Assembly: GCA_012295275.1 (NCBI GenBank)
Contig: CM022678.1
Coordinates: 18,995,169 to 19,059,168 of the forward strand
Origin: Chrysomallon squamiferum
Lineage: Eukaryota > Mollusca > Gastropoda > Neomphalida > Peltospiridae
DNA: 64,000 nt
Direction: 5' to 3'
Shown here: piece after piece, positions 1 through 10,616 of the stretch
Position numbering within the stretch: position 1 is the stretch's first letter
Layout: every line of letters starts with the position of its first letter
Program-made: the position numbers and the translations under genes
The notes under the pieces: generated by a model
The model's input: the letters and a program-made list of their open reading frames with translations, nothing else
Database searches by the model: none
What the model was told of the DNA's origin: nothing

Positions 1-2
1 AG

Positions 3-3000
3 GTGTGTGTGTTTTATGTTAATTCAAGTGATGCACAAAATCGAGGAGTTGAGTTTTTCAAGAAACCTATAGAATATCTCAGACAAGAGCTGGAAAAATT
101 GAAAAATAACGAATATTCACAAATCAATTACCTAGTTCTATTGTTGATCTTGTTCAAACAAGGTAGTCTCAGCATTGATTCACTGGACCCATATGAAAAT
201 GGCCCTGACAGTGACATAATGAAATTAATAAGAAACCTAGAGCTAGCCTGTCTGAAACAAGAAAACCCAGGTCTAAAAGGTATAGAGAAAGCAGCTGATT
301 TAATGTGTGGTACATATTTGAAGTGTTATGACAATAAATACACATTTATTCATCAGTCAGTGTTTGAGTGTTTGTTTCTGATGTTTACATCAGAGTTTCC
401 AAGGAAAGCAGCAGAGTTACTAGAAGTGTGTTCTGTCTCCATGTTGTTAGAATATGTTGTGACACCTGGAGTATCTAACAAAAGTCACATTACAATGACC
501 GTGAGACCTGATTGCTTTGATAGTCTTGCATGCAAATTTACTGACTTGCTGGCATCTGATGCCAGAAAAATTATTTCACATCCATCTCTGAAAGATGAAG
601 AATTTCTAGATTACCTCATAAAGGAAAAATACTTTTATGGTAGGTTGTCTGAAATACTGCATCAGGGAATATATGAAATAGACTATGTCCAATATCTATT
701 TGAAACTAATGGAAATAGATTCAATTATATATCTTTTGTAAATGCACACAGTGCTAATGGAATATTTTGCAGGATTTCATGTCTTCTTGACAATGATTCA
801 AAATTTGACTCTAGTTACGAATGGTATTTGAAAGTTGACGAAAATTACATAGAGTTATCTTCTGTTACCAGTTTGTGTATTGAGTATGGACTAAGAACAT
901 TGTCGAAATATTTCACATCAAATCTGTGTAAAATGAAACTAACATATGTGAAAAACAAACTTTTGGTTTTTTCTTGTTTGTTTGGTGATGAAGATGTTGT
1001 GAGAATGTTGCTAAATTCAGGTGTTATTCCAACATTTGATGTATTCTGTGCAGCTGCTGGTTCTAAAAGAGACAGTACTAGCATACTCAGAGAATTATTC
1101 AAGTATAAAAAGGTGGTAAACCTGTTTCTGCGTTCACAGTTGTTATATATTTCTATTTCTTCAGGTAACATGAACATTGCCTGTCTGTTGGCTGAGATGA
1201 TAAACAATGAGAAACAAAACAATGAAATCAAGGAAGAAGCTGTCAAACTGTTATTGGTTAGGTTCCTTAGAAAAGTAAAATTTGAGTTACATGACATATT
1301 TATTGTGGAATTCGAGACATATTTTGAAAACTCAAAGACTATTAAAGCTGTTGATGTAAGCCGTCTACTTAAGAAACTGCTTACTATTGACATAATAAAC
1401 AAAATTAAAGATATTGCTATCATTGCTGCTTGTCAGAGTACTTCAGGTCTTATAAAAGAAATAGTAAAACTGAAACCTGAGTGTTTAAATGATGAGAATA
1501 GAGATAAAGTACTTATAGCAGCAGCAATATGGGGTTCTCCTGATACAGTAAATTTTGTCATTGAACACAGATGTAAAAATGCAGATGAAAACAACTGGAA
1601 GAAAAGTCAAGTATTGAATGTAGCAGTGATGTTTAACAGTGTAGATGTTGTTCAGTGTCTTCTTGATAAAGGAGCTGATCCAAATATGAATGTATATGTT
1701 AACCAGAAACTGATTCAGTTGTTTGAAGAGGAAGTTATGTCACAAGACTTCCGTGATGTTTTAATAAAAGTGAAACTCAACATTTGTCCCAAAAATGAAT
1801 TGATTCAAAACGAAGCTAATTTGAAAATGATGCCTTCAGACTCGCCCCTCCACATTTCGGTTTTGCGTGGTGACTTAGATATAGTAAAACTACTAATAAA
1901 GAGAAATGCTGCTGTTAATGCAGTAAACACTGAGGGAAAAACTCCACTTCATGAAGCTGTAAAAGCAAAGATACACAGAAAGGAAGTAGCTTTGTTGTTA
2001 CTGGAAAATGGCGCCCATACTGACATAACAGATAAACAAAACAATTCAGTATTGCATATAGCATCTCAAATTGACATAGATGTGATGAAAGAAGTAATAA
2101 AAAAGAGTGTTGAAATAAATATAATTAACAATCAAGGACAAACTCCTCTACTTTTGTCCTTATGCAATAACAGACCTGAAACAACTTTACATTTACTACA
2201 GCATGGAGCTGACCCTAATCTAAAAGATAACTATAACAATTCTGCTTTACACCTAGCAGCTGAATACGGAAATTTAGAAATTGTGACTGCACTGACTGAA
2301 AAAGGTGTTGATGTAAATAGTAAAAACAGCGACGGTATAACTCCTCTTTTTATGGCTGTTCTGTATGAACAAAACAAAGTAATTTGGTATTTACTGGAAC
2401 ACGGAGCTGATCCTAATTTATCAGCCAATGGTAACAATTCTGTTTTAGACGTAGCAGTTGAACATGGAAATACGGATATTGTTACAGCACTGATTGAAAA
2501 AGGTGTTGATGTAAACATAAAAAACAGTAAAAATGAAACTCCACTTACTACAGCTATGAAATGTAAAAATTACAAAGTAGTTTTGTGTTTACTGGAACAT
2601 GGAGCTGATTCTGATTTAACAAACAATGATTCCTATTCTGTTTTGCACATAGCAGCTGAACATGGAAATACGGATATTGTGACAGCACTCATTGAAAAAG
2701 GTTTTGACGTAAATATTAAAAATAGTCGAGGTGAAACTCCTGTTTTTACGGCTTATAAATATAAACAGAACAAAGTAGTTTTGTATTTACTGGAACATGG
2801 AGCTGATCCTAATTTAACAGACAATGCTGGCAATTCCATTTTACACCTTGCAGCTGCAAATGCTAATATAGAAGGTGTGAAAGCACAGATTGGAAACGGT
2901 GTTGATGTAAATATTAAAAATAGCCGAGGTGAAACTCCTCTTTTTACAGCTGTTCTGTGTAAACAGAACAAAGTAGTTTTGTATTTACTGGAACATGGAG

Positions 3001-6000
3001 CTGATCCTAATTTAACAGACAATGATAACAATTGTGTTTTACACCTAGCAGCTGAAAATGCTAATACAGAATGTGTGAAGGCACTGATTGAAAAAGGTGT
3101 TCATGTAAATGTTAAAAATAGCCGAGGTGAAACTCCTCTTTTTAAAGCTGTTCTGTGTGAACCAAACAAATCTATTTTGTCTTTACTGGAACATGGAGCT
3201 GATTCTAATTTAACCGACAATGATAACAATTCTGGTTTAAACATAAAAGTTAAGGATGAAGAAGATGTAGAATTTGCGAGAACACTGACTGAAAAACGTG
3301 GTGATGTAAATATTAAAAACACTCCATCTGAAATTCCTCTTTTTACACCTTTTCAGTTTAAACTATTGTTCTCTTTATCAACACGTGAATGTTTGCACAA
3401 AGTATTTTTTTATTTACTGGAACATGGAGCTGATCCTAATTTAACAGACAATCAAAACAGTTCTGTTTTACACTTAGCAACTACATGTGGAGCTATAAAA
3501 ATTGTGACATCATTGATTGAAAAAGGTTTTGATATAAACACTAAAAACAGCCAAGGTGAAACTCCTCTTTTGACAGCTGTTTCATGTCACCAGAACAAAA
3601 TAGTTTATTATTTGCTAGAACATGGAGCTGATCCTAATTTGAGAGACAAATATAACAATTCTATTTTACACTTTGCAGTTGAAAATGCAAATACAGAAAT
3701 AATGGCATTGATTGAGAAAGATTTTGATGTAAATATAAAAAACAGCCGAGGTGAAACTCCTCTTTTTACATCTGTATCGAAGCGTAATGTTTTGAGGTTT
3801 CCAGGACACGAACGTTTGAACAAAATAGTTTTTTATTTACTGGGAAATGGAGCTGATCCTAGTTTAACAGACAATGATAACAATTCTGTTTTACACCTAG
3901 CAGCTGCTCGAGGATATGCTGACATTGTAACAGCACTGGTAAAAATAGGTATTGATGTAAATATTAAAAACACCCGAGGTGAAACTCCTCTTTTTCAATC
4001 TCTAATTTACAGTGAACGGGATCCACGTATGATCGAAATAATATATAAAGCAGTTTCGGATATGCTGGAACATGCAGATGATCTTAATTTAAAAGACATT
4101 CATAACAATTATTTTTTACACTTAGCAGCCAAAACAGAACATGCTCTATATCTAAGGGCAATGATTGAAAAAAGTGTTGATGTAAATAGTAAAAACAGCC
4201 TAGTTATAATTCATTTTTCTGTAGCTGTTACTGACAGTACACTTGATCCATGCATGAACGATGAAAACTGTAAACCAGTTTTGTATTTATTGGAACATGG
4301 AGCTGATCCTAATTTAACATGTGAGGATGACAGTTCTGTTTTACACTTAGCAGCTATGAATGGAAATACAGAAATTGTGACTGCACTGATTGAAAAAGGT
4401 GTTGATGTAAATTGTAAAAACAGCAAAGGTTTAACTCCTCTTTTTAATGCTGTTCTGCTCAAACAAAACAAAATTATATTGTATTTACTGGAACATGGAG
4501 CTGATATTAATTTAACACTTAATGATGACACTTCTGTTTTACACGTAGCAGCTGCAAATGGAGGTATAGAAATTGTGACTGCACTGATTGAAAAAGGTGT
4601 TGATGTAAATTGTAAAACCAGCGAAGGTTTAACTCCTCTTTTTTTTGCAGTTTCCAATAAACAGAACAAAGTATGTTTTTATTTACTGGAACATGGAGCT
4701 GATCCTAATTTAACACTCAATTATGACATTTCTCTTTTATACGTGGCAGCTGCAAATGGAGGTATAGAAATTGTGAGTGCATTGATTGAAAAAGGTGTTG
4801 ATGTAAATAGTAAAACCAGCAACGGTACAACTCCTCTCTCTGAAGCTGTTCGGTCTGATCAAAACAAAGTTGTTTTGTATTTACTGGAACATGGAGCTGA
4901 TCCTAATTTAATAGATAATTATGACATTTCTGTTTTCGACTTAGCAGTTGCAAATGGAAATATAGAAATTGTGAATGCACTGATTGAAAAAGGTGTTGTT
5001 GTAAATAGTAAAAACAGCGAAGATACAAATCCACTTTTTAATGCTGTTCACTACAAACAGAACAAACTATCTTTTAATTTACTGGAACATAGAGCTGATC
5101 TTAATTTAACACTTAATGATGACAGTTCTGATTTACACTTAGCAGCTGAATATGGAAATATAAAAATTGTGAGTGCACTGATTGAAAAAGGTGTTGATGT
5201 AAATAGTAAAAACAGCAAAGATATAACTCCTCTTTTTGCAGCTGTTCGGTCTGATCAAAACACAGTTGTTTTGTATTTACTGGAACATGGAGCTGATCCT
5301 AATTTAACACTTAATGATGAAAGTTCTGTTTTACACGTAGCAGCTGCACGTGGAAATATAGAAATTGTGACTGCACTGATTGAAAAAGGTGTTGATGTAA
5401 ATATTAAAAACAGCGAAGGTATAAATCCTCTTTTTATTGCTGTTTTCTACAAACAGAACAAAATATGTTTTTATTTACTGAAACACGGAGCTGATCCTAA
5501 TTTAACACTTAATGATGAAATTTCTGTTTTACACGTAGCAGTTGCACGTGGAAATATAGAAATTGTGAGTGCACTGATTGAAAAAGGTGTTGATGTAAAT
5601 AGTAAAAACATCGAAGGTATAACTCCTCTCTCTGCAGCTGTTCTGTCTGAACAAAACAAAGTTGTTTGCTATTTACTGGAACATGGAGCTGATCCTAATT
5701 TAACACTTAATGATGAAAGTTCTGTTTTACACGTAGCAGTTGCACATGGAAATATAGAAATTGTGAGTGCACTGATTGAAAAAGGTGTTGATGTAAATAG
5801 TAAAAACAGCAAAGGTGCAACTCCACTTATTGCAGCTGTTCGGTATCATCAAAACATAGTTGTTTTGTATTTACTGGAACATGGAGCTGATCCTAAGTTA
5901 ACACTTAATGATGAAAGTTCTGTTTTACACGTAGCAGTTGCACGTGGAAATATAGAAATTGTGAGTGCACTGATTGAAAAAGGTGTTGATGTAAATAGTA

Positions 6001-9000
6001 AAAACATCGAAGGTATAACTCCTCTCTCTGCAGCTGTTGTGTCTGAACAAAACAAAGTTGTTTGCTATTTACTGGAACATGGAGCTGATCCTAATTTAAC
6101 ACTTAATGATGAAAGTTCTGTTTTACACGTAGCAGTTGCACATGGAAATATAGAAATTGTGAGTGCACTGATTGAAAAAGGTGTTGATGTAAATAGTAAA
6201 AACAGCAAAGATACAACTCCACTTATTGCAGCTGTTCGGTATGATCAAAACATAGTTGTTTTGTATTTACTGGAACATGGAGCTGATCCTAAGTTAACAC
6301 TTAATGATGAAAGTTCTGTTTTACACGTAGCAGTTGCACGTGGAAATATAGAAATTGTGAGTGCACTGATTGAAAAAGGTGTTGATGTAAATAGTAAAAA
6401 CAGCAAAGGTACAACTCCACTTATTGCAGCTGTTCTGTCTGATCAAAACATAGTTGTTTTGTATTTACTGGAACATGGAGCTGATCCTAAGTTAACACTT
6501 AATGATGAAAGTTCTGTTTTACTCGTAGCAGTTGCACGTGGAAATATAGAAATTGTGAGTGCACTGATTGAAAAAGGTGTTGATGTAAATAGTAAAAACA
6601 GCAAAGGTACAACTCCACTTATTGCAGCTGTTCTGTCTGATCAAAACATAGTTGTTTTGTATTTACTGGAACATGGAGCTGATCCTAAGTTAACACTTAA
6701 TGATGAAAGTTCTGTTTTACACGTAGCAGTTGCACGTGGAAATATAGAAATTGTGAGTGCACTGATTGAAAAAGGTGTTGATGTAAATAGTAAAAACAGC
6801 AAAGGTACAACTCCACTTATTGCAGCTGTTCGACATGATCAAAACATAGTTGTTTTGTATTTATTGGAACATGGAGCTGATCCTAATTTAACAGACAATG
6901 ATGACAATTCTGCTTTAAACATAGCAGCTGCACATGGAAATATAGATGTTGTGACAGCGCTTATTGAAAAAGGTTTTGATGTAAACAGTAAAAAGAGCAA
7001 AGGTACAACTCCACTTATTGCAGCTGTTCGGTCTGATCAAAACAAAGTTGTTTTGTATTTATTGGAACATGGAGCTGATCCTAATTTAACAGACAATGAT
7101 GACAATTCTACTTTAAACATAGCAGCTGCACATGGAAATATAGACGTTGTGACAGCGCTTATTGAAAAAGGTTTTGATGTAAACAGTAAAAACAGCAAAG
7201 GTATAACTCCTCTTTCTCATGCTGTTTTCAGCAAACATAACAATATATGTTTTTATTTACTGGAACATGGAGCTGATCCTAATTTAAAACTTTATGATGA
7301 CAATTCTATTTTACACATAGCAGCTGCACGTGGAAATATGGAAATTGTGACTGCACTGATTGAAAAAGGTGTTGATGTAAATAGTAAAAACAGCAAAGGT
7401 ACAACTCCACTTATTGCAGCTGTTCTGTCTGATCAAAACAAAGTTGTTTTGTATTTATTGGAACATGGAGCTGATTCTAACATAACACATAATGATGACA
7501 ATTCTGTTTTACACATAGAAGCTGCACGTGGAAATATGGAAATTGTGACTGCACTGATTGAAAAAGGTGTTGATGTAAATATTAAAAACAGCGAAGGCAT
7601 AACTCCTCTTTTTGCAGCTTCTTTTTGTAAACAGGACAAAGTAGTTTTATGTTTGCTGGAACATGGAGCTGATCCTAACTTAACATGCAATGATCACAAT
7701 TCCGTTTTACACGTAGCATCTGAACATGGATACATAGAAATTGTGACAGCACTGATTGAAAAATGTGTTGATGTAAATATTAAAAACAGCGAAGGTGAAA
7801 CTTCACTTATTGCAGCTGTTTGGTCTGATCAAAACAAAGTTGTTTTGTATTTATTGGAACATGGAGCTGATCCTAATTTAACAGACAATGATGACAATTC
7901 TGTTTTACACGTAGCAGCTGCACATGGAAATATAGATGTTGTGACAGCGCTTATTGAAAAAGGTTTTGATGTAAACAGTAAAAACAGCAAAGGTAAAACT
8001 CCACTTATTGCAGCTGTTCGGTCTGATCAAAACAAAGTTGTTTTCTATTTACTGGAACATGGAGCTGATCCTAATTTAAAACTTTATGATGACAATTCTG
8101 TTTTACACATAGCAGCTGCACGTGGAAATATGGAAATTGTGACTGCACTGATTGAAAAAGGTGTTGATGTAAATAGTAAAAACAGCAAAGGTACAACTCC
8201 ACTTATTGCAGCTGTTCTGTCTGATCAAAACAAAGTTGTTTTGTATTTATTGGAACATGGAGCTGATTCTAACATAACACTTAATGATGACAATTCTGTT
8301 TTACACATAGAAGCTGCACGTGGAAATATGGAAATTGTGACTGCACTGATTGAAAAAGGTGTTGATGTAAATATTAAAAACAGCGAAGGCATAACTCCTC
8401 TTTTTGCAGCTTCTTTTTGTAAACAGGACAAAGTAGTTTTATGTTTGCTGGAACATGGAGCTGATCCTAACTTAACATGCAATGATCACAATTCCGTTTT
8501 ACACGTAGCATCTCAACATGGATACATAGAAATTGTGACAGCACTGATTGAAAAAGGTGTTGATGTAAATAGTAAAAACAGCAAAGGTACAACTCCACTT
8601 ATTGCAGCTGTTTGGTCTGATCAAAACAAAGTTGTTTTGTATTTATTGGAACATGGAACTGATCCTAATTTAACAGACAATGATGACAATTCTGCTTTAA
8701 ACATAGCAGCTGTAACTGGAAATATGGAAATTGTGACAGCACTGATTGAAAAAGGTGTTCATGTAAATAGTAAAAACAGCGAAGGTATAACTCCTCTTTC
8801 TGTAGCTGTTGTGTCTGAACAAAACAAAGTTGTTTTCTATTTACTGGAACATGGAGCTGATACTAATTTAACTAATGATCGTGACTGTTCTGTTTTACTC
8901 TTAGCAGCTGCAATTGGAAATATTGAACTTGTGACAGCACTGATTGAAAAAGGTGTTGATGTAAATATTAAAAACAGCGAAGGTATAACTCCTCTTTTTG

Positions 9001-10616
9001 AAGCTGTTCTGTCTGAGCAAAACAAATTTGTTTTCTATTTACTGGAACATGGAGCTGATCCTAATTTAAAACTTAATGATGACAATTCTGTTTTGCACGT
9101 AGCAGCTGCACATGGAAATATAGATGTTGTGACAGCGCTTATTGAAAAAGGTGTTGATGTAAATGGTAGAAACAGCGACGGTACAACTCCTCTTTTTGCA
9201 GCTCTTTTTAACAGTAAAGTTGATCCATGTCTAAAGGATGAAAAATGTAAAGTAATTTTGTATTTACTTGAACATGGAGCTGATCCTAATTTAACACGTA
9301 ATGATGACAATTCTGTTTTACATTTAGCAGCTGCACGTGGAAATATAGAAATTGTGACTGCACTGATTGGAAAAGGTGTTGATGTAAATAGTAAAAACAG
9401 CGAAGGTATAACTCCTCTTTTTGCAGCTTCTTTTTGTAAACAGGACAAAGTAGTTTTATCTTTGCTGGAACATGGAGCTGATCCTAACTTAACACGCAAT
9501 GATCACAATTCCGTTTTAAACGTAGCATCTGAACATGGAAACATAGAAATTGTGACAGCACTCATTGAAAAATGTGTTGATGTAAATATTAAAAACAGCG
9601 AAGGTGAAACTTCACTTTTTACAGCCTCGCTCTATGGACAGAACAAAGTAGTGTTGTGTTTACTTGAACATGGAGCTGATCCTAATTTAACACGTAATGA
9701 TGACAATTCTGTTTTACACGTAGCAGCTGCACGTGGAAATATAGAAATTGTGACTGCACTGATTGAAAAATGTGTTGATGTAAATAGTAAAAACAGCAAA
9801 GGTAGAACTCCTCTTTTTGAAGCTGTTCTGTCTGAACAAAACAAAGTTGTTTTCTATTTACTGGAACATGGAGCTGATCCTAATTTAAAACTTAATGATG
9901 ACAATTCTGTTTTACACATATCAGCTGCACATGGAAATATAGATGTTGTGACAGCGCTTATTGAAAAAGATGTGTATGTAAATAGTAGAAACAGCGACGG
10001 TACAACTCCTCTTTTTGCAGCTCTTTTTAACAGTAAAGTTGATCCATGTCTAAAGGATGAAAAATGTAAAGTAATTTTGTATTTACTTGAACATGGAGCT
10101 GATCCTAATTTAACACGTAATGATGACAATTCTGTTTTACATTTAGCAGCTGCACGTGGAAATATGGAAATTGTGACTGCACTGATTGAAAAAGGTGTTG
10201 ATGTAAATATTAAAAACAGCGAAGGTATAACTCCTCTTTTTGCAGCTTCTTTTTGTAAACAGGACAAAGTAGTTTTATGTTTGCTGGAACATGGAGCTGA
10301 TCCTAACTTAACATGCAATGATCACAATTCCGTTTTACACGTAGCATCTAAACATGGATACATAGAAATTGTGACAGCACTGATTGAAAAAGGTGTTGAT
10401 GTAAATATTAAAAACAGCGAAGGTGAAACTTCACTTTTTACAGCCTCGCTCTATGGACAGAACAAAGTAGTGTTGTGTTTACTAGAACATGGAGCTGATC
10501 CTAATTTAGCACGTAATGATCATAATTCTGTTTTATACGTAGCATCTGAACATGGAAACATGGAAATTGTGACTGCACTGATTGAAAAAGGTGTTGATGT
10601 AAATAGTAGAAACTAG
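3..10616 (+). CDS. STAND-type protein with giant ankyrin array (5' partial)
   Basis: A single uninterrupted exon of about 3,530 codons, open from the window edge, so the true start and any NTPase P-loop lie upstream. The first ~140 residues (FFKKPIEYLRQELEKLK, then CYDNKYTFIHQSVFECLF) look like the helical/winged-helix tail that follows the NTPase in nSTAND3-type proteins of invertebrates. Residues ~140-600 are divergent and helical with weak ankyrin-like stretches. From residue ~609 to the end are roughly 85-90 canonical 33-residue ankyrin repeats (TPL, LLEHGADPNLT, ALIEKGVDVN). Such proteins are thought to act as cytosolic sensors, with repeats as the ligand platform; that role is inferred. 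No signal peptide or membrane segment is seen. It stops at a TAG at 10614-10616, created by a small deletion relative to the other repeats, so the protein is shorter than the ancestral one. Sure of ankyrin, moderately sure of STAND. Confidence 0.85.
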   Translation: MCVFYVNSSDAQNRGVEFFKKPIEYLRQELEKLKNNEYSQINYLVLLLILFKQGSLSIDSLDPYENGPDSDIMKLIRNLELACLKQENPGLKGIEKAADLMCGTYLKCYDNKYTFIHQSVFECLFLMFTSEFPRKAAELLEVCSVSMLLEYVVTPGVSNKSHITMTVRPDCFDSLACKFTDLLASDARKIISHPSLKDEEFLDYLIKEKYFYGRLSEILHQGIYEIDYVQYLFETNGNRFNYISFVNAHSANGIFCRISCLLDNDSKFDSSYEWYLKVDENYIELSSVTSLCIEYGLRTLSKYFTSNLCKMKLTYVKNKLLVFSCLFGDEDVVRMLLNSGVIPTFDVFCAAAGSKRDSTSILRELFKYKKVVNLFLRSQLLYISISSGNMNIACLLAEMINNEKQNNEIKEEAVKLLLVRFLRKVKFELHDIFIVEFETYFENSKTIKAVDVSRLLKKLLTIDIINKIKDIAIIAACQSTSGLIKEIVKLKPECLNDENRDKVLIAAAIWGSPDTVNFVIEHRCKNADENNWKKSQVLNVAVMFNSVDVVQCLLDKGADPNMNVYVNQKLIQLFEEEVMSQDFRDVLIKVKLNICPKNELIQNEANLKMMPSDSPLHISVLRGDLDIVKLLIKRNAAVNAVNTEGKTPLHEAVKAKIHRKEVALLLLENGAHTDITDKQNNSVLHIASQIDIDVMKEVIKKSVEINIINNQGQTPLLLSLCNNRPETTLHLLQHGADPNLKDNYNNSALHLAAEYGNLEIVTALTEKGVDVNSKNSDGITPLFMAVLYEQNKVIWYLLEHGADPNLSANGNNSVLDVAVEHGNTDIVTALIEKGVDVNIKNSKNETPLTTAMKCKNYKVVLCLLEHGADSDLTNNDSYSVLHIAAEHGNTDIVTALIEKGFDVNIKNSRGETPVFTAYKYKQNKVVLYLLEHGADPNLTDNAGNSILHLAAANANIEGVKAQIGNGVDVNIKNSRGETPLFTAVLCKQNKVVLYLLEHGADPNLTDNDNNCVLHLAAENANTECVKALIEKGVHVNVKNSRGETPLFKAVLCEPNKSILSLLEHGADSNLTDNDNNSGLNIKVKDEEDVEFARTLTEKRGDVNIKNTPSEIPLFTPFQFKLLFSLSTRECLHKVFFYLLEHGADPNLTDNQNSSVLHLATTCGAIKIVTSLIEKGFDINTKNSQGETPLLTAVSCHQNKIVYYLLEHGADPNLRDKYNNSILHFAVENANTEIMALIEKDFDVNIKNSRGETPLFTSVSKRNVLRFPGHERLNKIVFYLLGNGADPSLTDNDNNSVLHLAAARGYADIVTALVKIGIDVNIKNTRGETPLFQSLIYSERDPRMIEIIYKAVSDMLEHADDLNLKDIHNNYFLHLAAKTEHALYLRAMIEKSVDVNSKNSLVIIHFSVAVTDSTLDPCMNDENCKPVLYLLEHGADPNLTCEDDSSVLHLAAMNGNTEIVTALIEKGVDVNCKNSKGLTPLFNAVLLKQNKIILYLLEHGADINLTLNDDTSVLHVAAANGGIEIVTALIEKGVDVNCKTSEGLTPLFFAVSNKQNKVCFYLLEHGADPNLTLNYDISLLYVAAANGGIEIVSALIEKGVDVNSKTSNGTTPLSEAVRSDQNKVVLYLLEHGADPNLIDNYDISVFDLAVANGNIEIVNALIEKGVVVNSKNSEDTNPLFNAVHYKQNKLSFNLLEHRADLNLTLNDDSSDLHLAAEYGNIKIVSALIEKGVDVNSKNSKDITPLFAAVRSDQNTVVLYLLEHGADPNLTLNDESSVLHVAAARGNIEIVTALIEKGVDVNIKNSEGINPLFIAVFYKQNKICFYLLKHGADPNLTLNDEISVLHVAVARGNIEIVSALIEKGVDVNSKNIEGITPLSAAVLSEQNKVVCYLLEHGADPNLTLNDESSVLHVAVAHGNIEIVSALIEKGVDVNSKNSKGATPLIAAVRYHQNIVVLYLLEHGADPKLTLNDESSVLHVAVARGNIEIVSALIEKGVDVNSKNIEGITPLSAAVVSEQNKVVCYLLEHGADPNLTLNDESSVLHVAVAHGNIEIVSALIEKGVDVNSKNSKDTTPLIAAVRYDQNIVVLYLLEHGADPKLTLNDESSVLHVAVARGNIEIVSALIEKGVDVNSKNSKGTTPLIAAVLSDQNIVVLYLLEHGADPKLTLNDESSVLLVAVARGNIEIVSALIEKGVDVNSKNSKGTTPLIAAVLSDQNIVVLYLLEHGADPKLTLNDESSVLHVAVARGNIEIVSALIEKGVDVNSKNSKGTTPLIAAVRHDQNIVVLYLLEHGADPNLTDNDDNSALNIAAAHGNIDVVTALIEKGFDVNSKKSKGTTPLIAAVRSDQNKVVLYLLEHGADPNLTDNDDNSTLNIAAAHGNIDVVTALIEKGFDVNSKNSKGITPLSHAVFSKHNNICFYLLEHGADPNLKLYDDNSILHIAAARGNMEIVTALIEKGVDVNSKNSKGTTPLIAAVLSDQNKVVLYLLEHGADSNITHNDDNSVLHIEAARGNMEIVTALIEKGVDVNIKNSEGITPLFAASFCKQDKVVLCLLEHGADPNLTCNDHNSVLHVASEHGYIEIVTALIEKCVDVNIKNSEGETSLIAAVWSDQNKVVLYLLEHGADPNLTDNDDNSVLHVAAAHGNIDVVTALIEKGFDVNSKNSKGKTPLIAAVRSDQNKVVFYLLEHGADPNLKLYDDNSVLHIAAARGNMEIVTALIEKGVDVNSKNSKGTTPLIAAVLSDQNKVVLYLLEHGADSNITLNDDNSVLHIEAARGNMEIVTALIEKGVDVNIKNSEGITPLFAASFCKQDKVVLCLLEHGADPNLTCNDHNSVLHVASQHGYIEIVTALIEKGVDVNSKNSKGTTPLIAAVWSDQNKVVLYLLEHGTDPNLTDNDDNSALNIAAVTGNMEIVTALIEKGVHVNSKNSEGITPLSVAVVSEQNKVVFYLLEHGADTNLTNDRDCSVLLLAAAIGNIELVTALIEKGVDVNIKNSEGITPLFEAVLSEQNKFVFYLLEHGADPNLKLNDDNSVLHVAAAHGNIDVVTALIEKGVDVNGRNSDGTTPLFAALFNSKVDPCLKDEKCKVILYLLEHGADPNLTRNDDNSVLHLAAARGNIEIVTALIGKGVDVNSKNSEGITPLFAASFCKQDKVVLSLLEHGADPNLTRNDHNSVLNVASEHGNIEIVTALIEKCVDVNIKNSEGETSLFTASLYGQNKVVLCLLEHGADPNLTRNDDNSVLHVAAARGNIEIVTALIEKCVDVNSKNSKGRTPLFEAVLSEQNKVVFYLLEHGADPNLKLNDDNSVLHISAAHGNIDVVTALIEKDVYVNSRNSDGTTPLFAALFNSKVDPCLKDEKCKVILYLLEHGADPNLTRNDDNSVLHLAAARGNMEIVTALIEKGVDVNIKNSEGITPLFAASFCKQDKVVLCLLEHGADPNLTCNDHNSVLHVASKHGYIEIVTALIEKGVDVNIKNSEGETSLFTASLYGQNKVVLCLLEHGADPNLARNDHNSVLYVASEHGNMEIVTALIEKGVDVNSRN
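4270..10616 (+). repeat. homogenised ankyrin-coding tandem array (99/198-bp)
   Basis: The coding array has a 99-bp monomer (one ankyrin repeat) organised as a 198-bp dimer. One monomer reads SKGTTPLIAAV..DQN.VVLYLLEH, the other NDESSVLHVAVARGNIEIV. Between about 5,600 and 6,890 six dimers are almost identical at the DNA level. Larger copies also exist: 7,433-7,690 recurs at 8,225-8,482 (792-bp offset, one residue different in translation), and 9,035-9,499 recurs at 9,854-10,318 (819-bp offset). This fits recent unequal exchange or gene conversion inside the exon. Confidence 0.9.
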
